From NCBI RefSeq assembly GCF_009720525.1, contig NZ_CP043930.1, forward strand, positions 7,328,001-7,392,000: a stretch of 64,000 bases of DNA, given 5' to 3'. The notes beneath the pieces were generated by a model. It was not told the DNA's origin. It did not search any database and saw only the letters and a list, made by a program, of their open reading frames with translations. The translations under genes were made by a program, and so were the position numbers. Positions within the stretch are counted from its first letter, which is position 1. The number at the start of each line of letters is the position of its first letter. Shown here piece by piece: positions 18,483-29,300 of the stretch. This stretch comes from Gimesia benthica. Lineage in GTDB: Bacteria > Planctomycetota > Planctomycetia > Planctomycetales > Planctomycetaceae.

Positions 18483-20081
18483 TCAAGTCTGTTCACAATG
18501 ATCGGTCTGGGGAGAAGCAGGAATGGTGTCCCTGAACTTTTCGACTTTTGTTTGAATCGAATTCAGCAGTTGTCTGAGGTGCGATTCCTTCGTGAGGGGA
18601 TTCATCACGGTAATTCGAAACGCTGCCTGACCATCCAGTACGGAATGAACAATGTAGAATTCCCCGGATTCGATGATCTGGCGTCGCACTCGGAAGTGAA
18701 TCATATTCTGCTGTTCCAGAGGCAGGGCTGCCAGCCAGTCAGGCAAATACCGAAAGACAACAATATTACACTGCGGATCATGCACCGCTTCAAAGTCCGG
18801 CATCTCTTTGAGCAGGTTGTGAAACGTACGTGCGGTCTCGAAGGTGACGTCAACCAGATCGGCAAAGAGCTGTTTTCCAAACAGGGCCCAGGTCCCCCAG
18901 AGTGCGTAGCTGTTGGCACGTTTGGTACACTCAATCGTTCGCAAACCCAGATCATAATCGGCGATTTCTGGGGCAGATGGATCGAACAAATAAGGGGCCT
19001 GCTGTTGAAACGCAGTGAACCGGTGCGCTTTGTTCTTAAAAAAGAGAAAGGCGCTTAATGCGGGGATGAACATCATTTTGTGAGCGTCAAATACGACACT
19101 GTCGGCCCGGTGCAGACCACGTGTCAGGTGTCGGTGACGCTTTGAAAAACAGGTGGGGCCCCCATGGGCAGCATCGACGTGCAGCCAGACCTTGTACTTT
19201 TCACACAGGTCAGCGATCTGTTCCAGTGGATCGAAAGCTCCTATAGGAGTCGCACAGGCACAGGCTACCACAGCGATGATCGTCCGCTGTTCCGATCTGC
19301 ATTGCAGAATCAATTCTTCCAGAGCCTGAGGTTGGATTCGACGTTGTTCATCAAGGGGTATCTTGAGAATCTGCTCGGTTCCGATCCCCAGGATATTTGC
19401 TGAGCGGGTTACACTGTAGTGGGCATCCGCGGAAACAAGCAGGACGGGAGCAGCATCCAGTTGTGCCTGAGGGCCCAGAGTTCCGATTTCCGGGCAACTC
19501 TGATTGCGGGCTGCCAGGAGGCCTGTGAGGTTGGCCAGTGAGCCACCATGTGTTACCAGTCCGGTAAATTCACCAGGTGTGAATCCAATTTCGGTGCCAA
19601 TCATCTCTATCAGGGCCAGTTCGACGGCGGTAGCCCAGGGACCCATTTCATAGACCGCCATGACCTGATTCGTCACAGCTGTGATTGCATCAAACAGTCC
19701 GGCCAGAGGGACGGAAGCCGGTACCTGATGACCAATATAGCGGGGGTTTTGCAGATTGTGCCCCCGATCCAGCATCGTCTTAGCCAGCAGGCGGAAATTC
19801 TGAATCCGATTTGTAATATCGGAGTCGACACTCTCTTCAGTCGGCGCCTGTAACAATTGCTCCAGTGCCTGTTTCAGATTTTCTGCTGGAGACTGCCAGT
19901 TTAACACTGGTGTGTCCGGTTCAGTCAGGGAACGAGCATGTGCCGTCAGTAGTTCCGCTAATGTCTGGCTAGCGGCGGAGAGTAATTCCGGGTCAAAGGC
20001 AGCTTCAATTCGGGATCGCGCAGAATTGAATTCTTGGTCTTCGGTCATTCTGGTTACAACTTTATCAGGCGCTGGAATCAT
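18483..20081 (-). CDS. PLP-dependent group II decarboxylase
   Basis: The 532-residue enzyme belongs to the glutamate/aromatic/2,4-diaminobutyrate decarboxylase fold. The PLP lysine is Lys335 in FDAHKMMFIP; upstream are HVDAAHGGPTCFSKRH with the conserved Asp-Ala-Ala and THGGSLANLTGLLAAR. The substrate cannot be fixed from sequence: aspartate, diaminobutyrate and aromatic amino acids are all possible. A second start at 20048 (MTEDQEF) is possible; neither has a strong ribosome-binding site. No polyamine or siderophore gene is adjacent. Confidence 0.85.
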   Translation of the reverse strand: MIPAPDKVVTRMTEDQEFNSARSRIEAAFDPELLSAASQTLAELLTAHARSLTEPDTPVLNWQSPAENLKQALEQLLQAPTEESVDSDITNRIQNFRLLAKTMLDRGHNLQNPRYIGHQVPASVPLAGLFDAITAVTNQVMAVYEMGPWATAVELALIEMIGTEIGFTPGEFTGLVTHGGSLANLTGLLAARNQSCPEIGTLGPQAQLDAAPVLLVSADAHYSVTRSANILGIGTEQILKIPLDEQRRIQPQALEELILQCRSEQRTIIAVVACACATPIGAFDPLEQIADLCEKYKVWLHVDAAHGGPTCFSKRHRHLTRGLHRADSVVFDAHKMMFIPALSAFLFFKNKAHRFTAFQQQAPYLFDPSAPEIADYDLGLRTIECTKRANSYALWGTWALFGKQLFADLVDVTFETARTFHNLLKEMPDFEAVHDPQCNIVVFRYLPDWLAALPLEQQNMIHFRVRRQIIESGEFYIVHSVLDGQAAFRITVMNPLTKESHLRQLLNSIQTKVEKFRDTIPASPQTDHCEQT

Positions 20082-20229
20082 TTCTCAACAGGCTTCTGTG
20101 TTGAGCTAATTCTCTATTGTATCCAACCTGAAATGGCCGGAAATGTGTACGGCTGGACAAAATGCGTGATTTTGAAATCTCAAGGCAGCGGATACTGAAT
20201 TGAGTGCACCTCCGGGGAATGGGAGAGGC

Positions 20230-21348
20230 TTAGAACCGGAATGGTTCAGCGTGAATTTCGTAGCCGGGTCGCATGCAGATATTGATCAGCAATCCCAAGG
20301 CAAGACAGGTGCTGAGCATACTGGTCCCGCCGTAACTCATCAGAGGAAGCGTCATCCCGGTGATGGGCATCAGGCCGACGGTCATTCCCGTATTGATGAT
20401 TGTCTGCGATGCCAGTAGGGTAACAATCCCCACCGCGACCAGTCGCCCAAAGGGCTCGCGGGTGGCTGTCGCGATCTGCAATCCCCGGATAAAGAGAAAG
20501 CTGAAGACCGCCAGCGCAAACAGGCAGCCCATAATGCCAAACCGTTCGCCAACCAGGCAGAAAATGAAGTCGGTACGACCCGCGGGCAGATGGTAGGCCG
20601 CAGGATCATCGACGGGCATTCCGGCAATCTCGCTTCCCCAGACTCCCCCCAGTGCCAACATCTGCTTTGACTGGTAGAGGTGGTAGCCGTCTCCACGCGG
20701 CATCTCGCCTCCATCACGCTGTGTGAACAGTGCCACGATACGAGATTTCTGCTCGGGATTCATCTGGAGCCAGAGGAGTGGCAGCATACAGATTCCCAGG
20801 AACACGATGGTAATCAGGTGCCGTGGGCGGGCTCCTGCGGAAAACAGCATGGCGAACAGGATCGGGAAGAACAGCAGGGAGGTTCCCAGGTCTGGTTCAC
20901 GTAGAATCAGAATAACGGGGACACAGGTCAGTATGAACGGGACAATCAAACCCGGGATCCGTCGATAATTCTTGCGGTACATCAGATAATGGGCCAGAGC
21001 CAGGATGTACGTGATCTTCGCCAGTTCCGAGGGTTGAAATTTAAAGAAACCGAGCGGAATCCAGCGTCGGGAACCGTTCACGGCGGGAATGAAAAAGACG
21101 GCTATCAGCAGGATCAGCGTCATTAGAAACAGGGGGTAGCTGATGCTCCGCAGATTGCGGTAGGGAAACAGAATTGTGCCGGTCAGTGCCGCAAGTGAGA
21201 TCAGGATCCAGACACACTGTTTCTGGAAATAATGTCCCTGTCCAGCCAGTTCATCGCCGCGCGCAATTCCTGCCAGACCACAACCCATCAGAATCAGGAT
21301 GCAGCAGAGCAGGGACCAGGGAATGCGATTTAAGCCGGAGTAATGCAT
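20230..21348 (-). CDS. rodA: Rod shape-determining protein, SEDS family peptidoglycan polymerase
   Basis: SEDS proteins polymerise lipid II glycan with a partner class b PBP; RodA works in side-wall growth and FtsW at the septum. The 372-residue protein has about ten membrane segments and family blocks: [50 protein letters not shown], and [21 protein letters not shown] at the end. Length and blocks fit RodA better than FtsW. With murA nearby, it supports a peptidoglycan wall. Confidence 0.92.
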   Translation of the reverse strand: MHYSGLNRIPWSLLCCILILMGCGLAGIARGDELAGQGHYFQKQCVWILISLAALTGTILFPYRNLRSISYPLFLMTLILLIAVFFIPAVNGSRRWIPLGFFKFQPSELAKITYILALAHYLMYRKNYRRIPGLIVPFILTCVPVILILREPDLGTSLLFFPILFAMLFSAGARPRHLITIVFLGICMLPLLWLQMNPEQKSRIVALFTQRDGGEMPRGDGYHLYQSKQMLALGGVWGSEIAGMPVDDPAAYHLPAGRTDFIFCLVGERFGIMGCLFALAVFSFLFIRGLQIATATREPFGRLVAVGIVTLLASQTIINTGMTVGLMPITGMTLPLMSYGGTSMLSTCLALGLLINICMRPGYEIHAEPFRF

Positions 21349-21536
21349 GTTGTTCAGGTTAAAATATCTCTTGATTTGGGTGACATTTTGTAGCGGAAAT
21401 CGAGAATTGGGGGAAGAGCGATCTTTTTTATGAAGTTCCCGGGCTGAGATTTCTTTTCAGGTGTCAAATCAGCGAAAATCAGCTATTCTTGTGCAGAAGT
21501 GAACCAAGTTCCTGTCGGATTATTTATTAAGAGTCA

Positions 21537-22805
21537 ATGTTGCATTCTCTCAAAAGTTTCTGTTCCCGCTTTCCTGTCACTGCAGCCTTTATCGCGATTG
21601 CAGTCGGGTTATTCATCGCCGTTCAGGTTTATCGCATCAACCACAATTCGGCTGGTCAGAGTGATTTTGATGATGCGCTCTGGAAACTGGGAGCCGTTCA
21701 GCCACTGGTCTTTGTACACGACCATCCGCTGATTGAAGAGAAGGATTATCCAACGGGGGGACCCTTCGATCTCTGGGCGGGAGAATGGTGGCGGATTCTG
21801 GTCAGCGGGTTCCATCATGGAGATTTGCTGCATCTGGTGATGAACTGCCTCGCGATCGGCTTTCTGGGACATCTGATTGAACCGGTAATACGTAACTGGA
21901 TTTACGCGCTGTTTCTGATTGTCGCGACATTCGTATCCCTGCTGCCTGAGTACTACTGGGAGCACTATCCCGTGGGGTTGTCGGGAGCCGCGTTTGCGAT
22001 GTTTGGTATGCTGATTCTGTTGCGTAAGACCGACGAGCACATTGCTGAAGTCTTTACCGATCGAGAAATTCACTGGGGCCTGGGCTGGCTCTTACTCTGT
22101 TTTGTACTGACCTATCTGGGAATCCTGAATATTGCGAATGCCGCCCATGTGACCGGGTTCCTGTATGGACTTCTGGCGGGAGTGGTGGTGGTCAATCACT
22201 CGCGTTGGAAGAGCCTGTTCCGGTTTGCGTTTGTCGCGTTACATCTGGCTTTAATCCCGGCGACCTGGCTGGTCTGTCATCCTTACTGGAATGGAAAGTA
22301 TTACTGGTACCTGGCGCGTCATACCGAGGACCTGGGGCAGCGGATCACCTATTTACAACAAGGGGTCGATCTGTCACCGGGCGAACCAAAAATTGGCGCA
22401 GAACTCGCGTTGAGTCTGTATCGCACCGAGTCAGTCCCCTTTGGTTCCTGGGAGACCATTCTCAAGTCTCTCAAACGGAATCGAAGCTATGAGAAAGGTG
22501 TAGAGCTGGCGAGGTTGATCTGGAAACAGTTCCATTCCGAAGACCAGAAAGCACAGGCTCGGGCCATGGTGGACGAGATCTTTGGCGATGAGTCTGAGGC
22601 CTGGTCAGACCGTCTGCAACTGGCACAGGTGGAAATGGTGCAGACTGATCTCGCTCCCGAGCGAGGTGGTAAAGGTCCCGCGGAGGAACTGCTGTTCTTG
22701 AAAGAGCAGGGGCCGCAAACCAGAACTCTCAAGCCCCAGGACTTGACCGCGCCACCCGTAGATCCCGGTTCTCCCCAGAGTGCCGTCGAAGGCGTCACCC
22801 TTTGA
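21537..22805 (+). CDS. Rhomboid family intramembrane serine protease
   Basis: Rhomboids cut membrane proteins inside the bilayer with a Ser-His dyad. The 422-residue product has Ser149 in GLSGAAFAMFG and His204 in AAHVTGFLYGLLAG, at the expected spacing, within a six-helix core (about residues 15-245). HHGDLLHLVMNCLAIGFLG supplies the conserved HxxxN segment. A soluble C-terminal region of about 170 residues, probably helical and TPR-like, is unusual and may select substrates. It is divergent from rodA across a 188-bp gap. Confidence 0.92.
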   Translation: MLHSLKSFCSRFPVTAAFIAIAVGLFIAVQVYRINHNSAGQSDFDDALWKLGAVQPLVFVHDHPLIEEKDYPTGGPFDLWAGEWWRILVSGFHHGDLLHLVMNCLAIGFLGHLIEPVIRNWIYALFLIVATFVSLLPEYYWEHYPVGLSGAAFAMFGMLILLRKTDEHIAEVFTDREIHWGLGWLLLCFVLTYLGILNIANAAHVTGFLYGLLAGVVVVNHSRWKSLFRFAFVALHLALIPATWLVCHPYWNGKYYWYLARHTEDLGQRITYLQQGVDLSPGEPKIGAELALSLYRTESVPFGSWETILKSLKRNRSYEKGVELARLIWKQFHSEDQKAQARAMVDEIFGDESEAWSDRLQLAQVEMVQTDLAPERGGKGPAEELLFLKEQGPQTRTLKPQDLTAPPVDPGSPQSAVEGVTL

Positions 22806-22819
22806 TTCAGTGCTGAAAT

Positions 22820-22857
22820 CGTCAGAATCGCTTTATCCCCTATAAGCGTCAGAATCG
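22820..22857. repeat. Direct repeat after the rhomboid gene
   Basis: CGTCAGAATCG occurs at 22820-22830 and again at 22847-22857, just after the stop at 22805. The role is unknown; the 292-bp gap to the next gene holds nothing else clear. Confidence 0.5.
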
Positions 22858-23097
22858 ACAGCAGCACATGTTGATTTTTCGCGACGGTCTCGATTCACCA
22901 AACTGATTTTTCCGTGGCAGGACTGTTTGAACTAGGCTATCAATACACATAATTCCTGTCATGCTGCGCTACAGGTTCTGTTAATGCGTTCCCCACGCTG
23001 GTTTGAGATGAATCAGGCAATTGACGGAACGACCTCGTCTGCTGAACCGGTGCCGCTTATGATGTAAATAGAAACCTCGTATCACGATCAATTGATT

Positions 23098-24690
23098 ATG
23101 GCCACTGCTTTGAAAAATCAAAACGAGTCCACCAACGAGAATTCCCCTGAAGAGCTCGAAGAGGATGCCGTCCTCGTCGATCGCTTTCCGGAAGCAGTCC
23201 GCGTTTCCCGGTTCACGTTCTTCTCGGTCTGTGTACTTTCACTGGCCTTTGTCTTGTTCAGTTCGATGCCGCTCTGGCATACCGATATCTGGGGACACTT
23301 GGCCTATGGCAGATTGATCTGGGAGACAGGGAGTATTCCCGATTTCGCACCCTTTATGCCTCTGGCGTCGGGAATGTCATTCATCGATACCGCCTGGCTC
23401 AGCCAGATTACTGCTTTCAAAATGTTCGACATAGCGGGAGTCGCGGGAATTAAGTTTCTGTACGCAGCCGCCATTACGGCTTGTATGACGCTCCTGCTGT
23501 ACCGTGTCCAGCAGCGAACCGGGAGCTTTTTCTGGAGCATGCTCTGTGTAGCAGGATTTCTGTTATGTGACTGGAAACAACTGGGGATCGTGCGCCCTCA
23601 ACTGGCCGGATTACTCTGTTTTGTGACGCTGTTTTTCTGCATGACCTCGCGAGCCTGGAAAAAGGCGAACTGGGTTCTGATCCCGTTGCTGTTTGTTTTC
23701 TGGGCAAATCTACATGGCTCGTTCCCCGTCGGTCTGGGACTGATCGGCTGTTTTCTGGTCGGCCGTGCTGTCGATGTCAGTTGGAAAGCGCGGAACTGGA
23801 AGGCAATGCTGGGCGACAGTGGGACCCGACGCTACCTGATTTTGCTGGAAGTGTCTGCAATCGCGGTACTGCTCAACCCTTATGGATTGCAGTTATACAG
23901 CGAAGTCTTTTCGTTCTCGTCAAATCCGAATCTGGCCGATCTGATCGAATGGAATCCGCTGACGTTGCGGATGTATCAGGGCAAGACTGCGGCGCTCATT
24001 GCTTTACTTCTTGTTATCGCCAGCCGCTTTACACCTCGGCGTATTTCTACAACTGAAGTGCTACTCCTGGTTGGACTGGGTGTCTCCGCCATGTGGAGTT
24101 CCCGGATGATTATCTGGTGGGCTCCCGTAGCCGCTTATTACCTGGCGATTCACGGCGCTGCCATCTGCAGGTGGAAATTAAAACGACTCGCAGATCCCTC
24201 GGGGGACAAAGTCTTCTGTGCAGGGAAATGGACGATTGTGTCGATCGGTATGGTCTGGATCTGTTTTGCCATCACTCCCATGGGCTCTTTCATGCTGCAT
24301 GGGAAACTGGTTGATTTCAAGCGGAGTGTCTCCGAGTATACGCCGATTGGGGCAGTCGAATATCTGAAAGAAAAGCAGATTCAGGGACAGCTCTTTAATT
24401 CCATGGAACTGGGAGACTACCTGCTCTGGGCGGGCCCCGAGAATCTAAACATATTTGCCAATTCACACGTGCATCTGCTGCCCCGTGAAGTCTGGAATCA
24501 TTACCTCAGGATCAGTAATCGCGCTGGCGATACAGAAGAGCTGCTGGATCGTTACGGTGTGAACACAATCGTGCTGGACCTGCCACGTCGGGAATCGCTG
24601 ATGAAAAGTCTGACTAAAGAAGGCGTCTGGCGCGTGGGGTATAAAGACGGTCGGTCGGTGGTTCTATTAAGAGCAGACCCCATTAAATAG
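23098..24690 (+). CDS. Polytopic membrane protein, GT-C-like
   Basis: The 530-residue protein has a cytoplasmic acidic N terminus (about 40 residues), then about ten to twelve membrane spans, and a C-terminal soluble domain (from about residue 415: YTPIGAVEYLKEKQIQGQLFNSMELGDYLLW). An early loop with SSMPLWHTDIWGHLAYGRLI includes an Asp at the place where GT-C glycosyltransferases have a catalytic acidic residue. Glycosyl transfer from a lipid donor is possible but unproven. ATG at 23098 is preferred to the frame opening at 23092. The next gene follows after 64 bp and may be co-transcribed. Confidence 0.75.
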   Translation: MATALKNQNESTNENSPEELEEDAVLVDRFPEAVRVSRFTFFSVCVLSLAFVLFSSMPLWHTDIWGHLAYGRLIWETGSIPDFAPFMPLASGMSFIDTAWLSQITAFKMFDIAGVAGIKFLYAAAITACMTLLLYRVQQRTGSFFWSMLCVAGFLLCDWKQLGIVRPQLAGLLCFVTLFFCMTSRAWKKANWVLIPLLFVFWANLHGSFPVGLGLIGCFLVGRAVDVSWKARNWKAMLGDSGTRRYLILLEVSAIAVLLNPYGLQLYSEVFSFSSNPNLADLIEWNPLTLRMYQGKTAALIALLLVIASRFTPRRISTTEVLLLVGLGVSAMWSSRMIIWWAPVAAYYLAIHGAAICRWKLKRLADPSGDKVFCAGKWTIVSIGMVWICFAITPMGSFMLHGKLVDFKRSVSEYTPIGAVEYLKEKQIQGQLFNSMELGDYLLWAGPENLNIFANSHVHLLPREVWNHYLRISNRAGDTEELLDRYGVNTIVLDLPRRESLMKSLTKEGVWRVGYKDGRSVVLLRADPIK

Positions 24691-24754
24691 CCTTCGATTA
24701 CCGATCCGTTTCAGAAATTATTCCGTAGTTTAATCACCTATTTTGAGATCTATC

Positions 24755-26026
24755 ATGAAGTCACGCAAGTTGTCCTCTAAAACTCTGATTGCTGTTCAGG
24801 TTGTGGTTGTAATCGCCTTTGGTGCTGCTTACTCCCTGGGATCACGCGAGTCACGTCAGTCATTCGATGAGGTGTTTCTGCAGGAAACCTTCTATCCGGA
24901 AGTGAAAATTGAACGCGAACTGCCACTTCGGGTAAAACCCTTCTACAACGATCCGACAGTGGTGACAGACGAGGAACTGGCGGCGGTATTGAAGCAGGTA
25001 CGCCCTAAATTTCCACGCAAGCATATGAAACCCAACCATGTGGAACATGCCCTGCGCACCTGGAGTATTCAATCGACTTTTGAAGATCCAAGTATCGTCT
25101 CTGGAGTCGAAATGCGGGACTTCCTGATCGATCACGCCCGTTTCCTCGCGTCCTGGGGAGACGAAGCTGATCCCCTGCTCGTAGATCAACCTGCGGGGAT
25201 TTCGATTCGCTGGGGAACAGAGATCGGCGGTTCGGTACATCACGATCACTGGCTGGCATCCTTGACCGAAGCGGGCATTCATCGTGACGAGCACGTGTTT
25301 GCACCAGCACAGCGTGATATGACCGTGAACGATGTCATTCAGCAGTCATTACGTGATTTTCATCTGGATGAACCCGAAGTAGAGTGGTCAGCGATGGCTT
25401 TTGGTCTCTGGATTCCGCCGGTAAAACAGTGGAAAACGAGCGAAGGCCGCACGATTTCGTTTGACCAGATTGTCCAGCGACTGATTCGCGGCGATAAGCG
25501 ATTTGGTGTCTGCGTCGGTACACATCGCGTGTACTCTGTGATGTTACTGATTCGCCTGGATGACGAGTATGATATTCTTTCGGACTCGGCTCGCGCGGAA
25601 GGTTATGCTTACCTGGAAAAAGTGCGTGATCTGATCAGCGTCTGCCAGTTTGAGGATGGACACTGGCCCGCAAACTGGATGGAAGGTAAAACGGCTCTCA
25701 CGCATCCCGAAGAGATTCCTGAGTATAAAAACGTGATTGCCACCGGACATCATTTGGAGTGGCTGGCGATCGCCCCCAAAGAGCTGCATCCACCTCATGA
25801 ACAGATTGTGAAAGCGGCCAAGTGGATCATTCGGAATACCACATCACATTCAGAAGAGGAAATTCTGCAGAAATACACCTTCTACAGCCATGTGGGCAAC
25901 GCCCTGGCGCTCTGGCGAAATACGCATGCCGCCCCATTCTGGAAAGAGTGGCAGAAAACGCATCCCTATGTCCCAGAGCAAAAAGCCGACAACGCACCGC
26001 TTGTCGCTCCCAAACCGACCTTATAG
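24755..26026 (+). CDS. Secreted/anchored protein with a possible alpha-alpha toroid fold
   Basis: The 423-residue protein has a hydrophobic N-terminal signal or anchor (TLIAVQVVVVIAFGAAYSLG). A segment VCQFEDGHWPANW near residue 300 resembles the QxxDGxW repeats of terpene cyclases and related alpha-alpha barrels, and nearby helices fit such a fold. No terpene cyclase catalytic motif is present, so I call no enzyme. ATG at 24755 is preferred to the TTG at 24743. It follows the membrane protein gene by 64 bp on the same strand. Confidence 0.65.
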   Translation: MKSRKLSSKTLIAVQVVVVIAFGAAYSLGSRESRQSFDEVFLQETFYPEVKIERELPLRVKPFYNDPTVVTDEELAAVLKQVRPKFPRKHMKPNHVEHALRTWSIQSTFEDPSIVSGVEMRDFLIDHARFLASWGDEADPLLVDQPAGISIRWGTEIGGSVHHDHWLASLTEAGIHRDEHVFAPAQRDMTVNDVIQQSLRDFHLDEPEVEWSAMAFGLWIPPVKQWKTSEGRTISFDQIVQRLIRGDKRFGVCVGTHRVYSVMLLIRLDDEYDILSDSARAEGYAYLEKVRDLISVCQFEDGHWPANWMEGKTALTHPEEIPEYKNVIATGHHLEWLAIAPKELHPPHEQIVKAAKWIIRNTTSHSEEEILQKYTFYSHVGNALALWRNTHAAPFWKEWQKTHPYVPEQKADNAPLVAPKPTL

Positions 26027-26068
26027 TGCAGAGCAGCCAGGGATGGTGCTATAGTCCTTCCTTTCAAA

Positions 26069-26092
26069 CAGTGTGAAGTCGGTTTCACACTG
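26069..26092 (+). terminator. Hairpin 43 bp after the toroid-like gene
   Basis: CAGTGTGAA and TTCACACTG form a perfect 9-bp stem with a 6-nt loop. No T-tract follows, so this is a weak or factor-assisted terminator at best; it could be a protein-binding palindrome. Confidence 0.35.
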
Positions 26093-26336
26093 CATTCGCC
26101 TGCTATTTCTGAATCTCTGCCAGACAGGCGTCTTAGCCATCTGGATTCGCCATACGCTCTACTATAAATCGAGATGTCTCTATAACTCTGGTCTCTCTGA
26201 CAGCTACAAATCAGAACCTTTGAGCACCAGGTGTTTTTTATGATTCAAATCGATCGCGAATCGAATTTTGGGATATCGGACCGAATCCCGATTTTGTAGC
26301 ATACGCATACCTATGTTATATAGAGCAAACGAGTTG

Positions 26337-26342
26337 TATAAT
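26337..26342 (+). promoter_or_regulatory. Candidate -10 box for the hybrid kinase gene
   Basis: A perfect TATAAT lies 48 bp before the ATG at 26390, but at 17-bp spacing the -35 position (TGTTAT) is poor. This is tentative. Confidence 0.3.
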
Positions 26343-26389
26343 GCAGGCTGACTGTTTGAGCATCAGTAGGATACCCGGGAGTAGTATGG

Positions 26390-29300
26390 ATGAAGTTCAA
26401 GTTCGGTTCCGGCAAAGTGAAACTAAATCAATTCCGTATCGATTCGACTCAGAATACGCTTGAACCGCGAAAAGATGCATACTCTGCCGAGAGTGAAACG
26501 ACCTGTATTAAATCAATACTCGAAAGTATTCCTTCGGGCGCCGTCTTACTGCAGACTGGCAGTCTGTATTTCAATGAACGTGCCAATGCCTTGTTAGGGA
26601 GCTCCGAAGATCACCCGGAAGTCTTCGAGGAAAACGTTACACGGTTACTGACACTGAAACCGAATCCATTACCAGAATCTGCCGTACACCCTGCTCAGGT
26701 AGAGTTCTGGTCCAGTTGTCATGACGGCAATCAGTGTTTGTGTGAAGTAACTTTACCTGCTCAAGAAAAATCCAGTCTCTGGTTGATCGATGAAATTACC
26801 TCCAGACGTCAGAACGAGCGGTTACACCACCTGCTGACCAGCGCAACCAGTGATGTTACTGGCGACGAGTTTTTCAAACGTTTCGTGAAGACTCTTGCAG
26901 AAGCTTTGAATCTGAAATGTGTACTGCTGGTCAAACATCAGTCATTTCATTTTGAACCGGGAAACCAGCGAATAGGCAAGTGTCAGACAGTGGGGGCCTG
27001 TTTCGACGGAGAACTGGTTCCCGATTTTGAGTACGAGGTCAAAGGGACTCCCTGTGCTGATGCGATCGGCACGGAACCTTACAGTGTCTGTCAGAATGTA
27101 GCACGACATTATCCGGAAGATCTGTTCCTGCAGGAACATGAGATTGAATCCTATTTCAGCCTGCCTATGGTCGACAAACATGGTGCAGTGCAGGGGCATC
27201 TCGTGATGTTGGGGGACCGGCCTATCTATGAAGACCTCTGTGAAATCCCGGCCATTAAAAGTTACACCTATCGGGCGGCAGCAGAACTGAGTCGTGAGTA
27301 TGCAGAGCGCAAACTGAAAGAGAGTGAGCTGCGAATCACCATGGCGGCCCGTGGTTCGGAAATCGGCCTCTGGGACTATGATGTGATCACTAAACAGGCC
27401 CGGTTTGATGATAAATGGTATACCATGCTGGGCTACACACCAGGGGAATTTGCTGCCAGCTATGCCGCCTGGCAATCCCTGGTGCATCCGGAAGATCTCA
27501 AGCCAACGCTTGAGTTACTGGAAGATTATTTGGATGGAAAGAGCACTTCCTACGAAGCAGAAATCCGCATGCAGACGAAAGCGGGGGAGTGGAAATGGAT
27601 CCTGACCCGTGGAAAAGTAGCAGCGTACAGCCCTCAACAGAAGCCGGTACAGGTCATTGGAACTCATATTGATATCGATGACTTGAAACGTTCCCAGCAG
27701 ATTCGTTTGCAGAATGAAGCACGTCTGCGGATCATCATGGAGCAGATCCCTGCGATTCTGTGGACCACTGACAAGGAGAATCAATATACCTCAATTGTCG
27801 GCGCAGGATTGACTCAGTTAGGGCTGCAGCCGGATGAAGCAGTTGGAAAACCGATTTATGAATTTCATGAATCAGAAGAAGTGTCCCATTACATGACGGC
27901 CATGCATGAGCGAACTCTGAAAGGAGAGTCCGTTCGTTTTGAACAAAAGTTGCAGAACACGATTCTGGATATTCATATCGAGCCATTGCGAAACTCTCAT
28001 GAGGACATCATTGGCTGTATCGGGCTGGCGATTGATGTTACCGTCCGCAAGAAGACGATCGAGCAGTTAAATCGACAGCGGATTCTGCTGCAGACCATTT
28101 TTCACTCAGTGACCGATGTAATGATTGTCACTGACCGCAGTCATAATATCGTCATGTGCAATGAATCAATTCAGCTGCATTTTCGGTGCAAAGAGGCGGA
28201 TCTGCTGGGAAGACCGATCAGGGAACTCGTCAAGTCAGAGGCCGACTACCAGGCTCAGTTCAACCGGGTTTCTTATCCCAATTCACACGTGCTGAAACCT
28301 TTTATTCTGGAATACCTGAGGACCGATGACACTTCATTCCAGGGGGAGACAATCATCACTCCCCTGCGCCGCTCAGATAATCAAATCACCGGATATATTC
28401 AGGTGATTCGTGATATCACTGATCGGATTCAGATGGAAGAAGAGAAAGACCAGTTGCATGCCCAGATGCTGCATGCACAAAAACTGGAAAGCCTGGGAGT
28501 TCTTGCTGGAGGGGTGGCACATGATTTCAATAATCTGCTGCTGGCGATTCTCGGGAATACCAATCTCGCGCTCATGGAACTGCAGGAGACTTCTCCCATC
28601 AGCCAGAATGTGAAGAACATTGAAATTGCAGCCCGACATGCAACCAAAATCTGCGAACGGCTGCTGGCTTATTCTGGCCGTCGTACATTTCTAACGACAA
28701 CATTTAACCTGAATCAGATCATTCGGGAAACGGTAGAGATTCTGAAAACAATCATTTCTCCCAATGCTCATATCGATCTGAACCTGTCAAAAGAGTCTCT
28801 GCTGATTCACGGTGATACCGGTCAGATAGAACAAGTCGTTTTAAACCTGCTGACCAATGCTTCCGAAGCCATTCAGAATCAGAAAGATGACGGGAAAATC
28901 AACGTTCGGACGGGATTACTCGAGCTGGGGCAGGATGACTTTGCTGACTACTATTTCTGCGAGAATGTCACCCCCGGACGATTCGTCTTCTTCGAAATCG
29001 AGGATAATGGAAGCGGAATGGATGCGGACTGTCAGTCGAAAATGTTCGATCCCTTTTTCACTACCAAATTCACCGGCAGAGGGCTCGGTCTGGCGGGGGT
29101 ATCCGGAATCATTCGTGGTCACCATGGGGGACTGTTTGTTCAATCTGCAGTCGAGAGTGGTTCCTGTTTCAGAGTGATTCTTCCTGTTTCGACTGAAGCG
29201 GAAGAGGAAGTTAACTCGGATAGCACGATCGACCCTGTAGTGCCTGCCGATGTGGGTTATGTCCTGGTGATTGACGATGATAAAGCGGTCTGTAATGTGG

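Larger units (their letters stand above)
26027..26389. other. Intergenic region before the hybrid kinase
   Basis: This 363-bp AT-rich gap holds a hairpin (26069-26092) and a candidate -10 box (26337-26342). No ORF with a ribosome-binding site is seen. Confidence 0.5.

Noticed and set aside
18087-19058. Forward frame of 323 codons
   Set aside because: It runs antisense to the H1-like gene and the PLP decarboxylase; its Phe/Leu-rich start is the complement of Lys codons.
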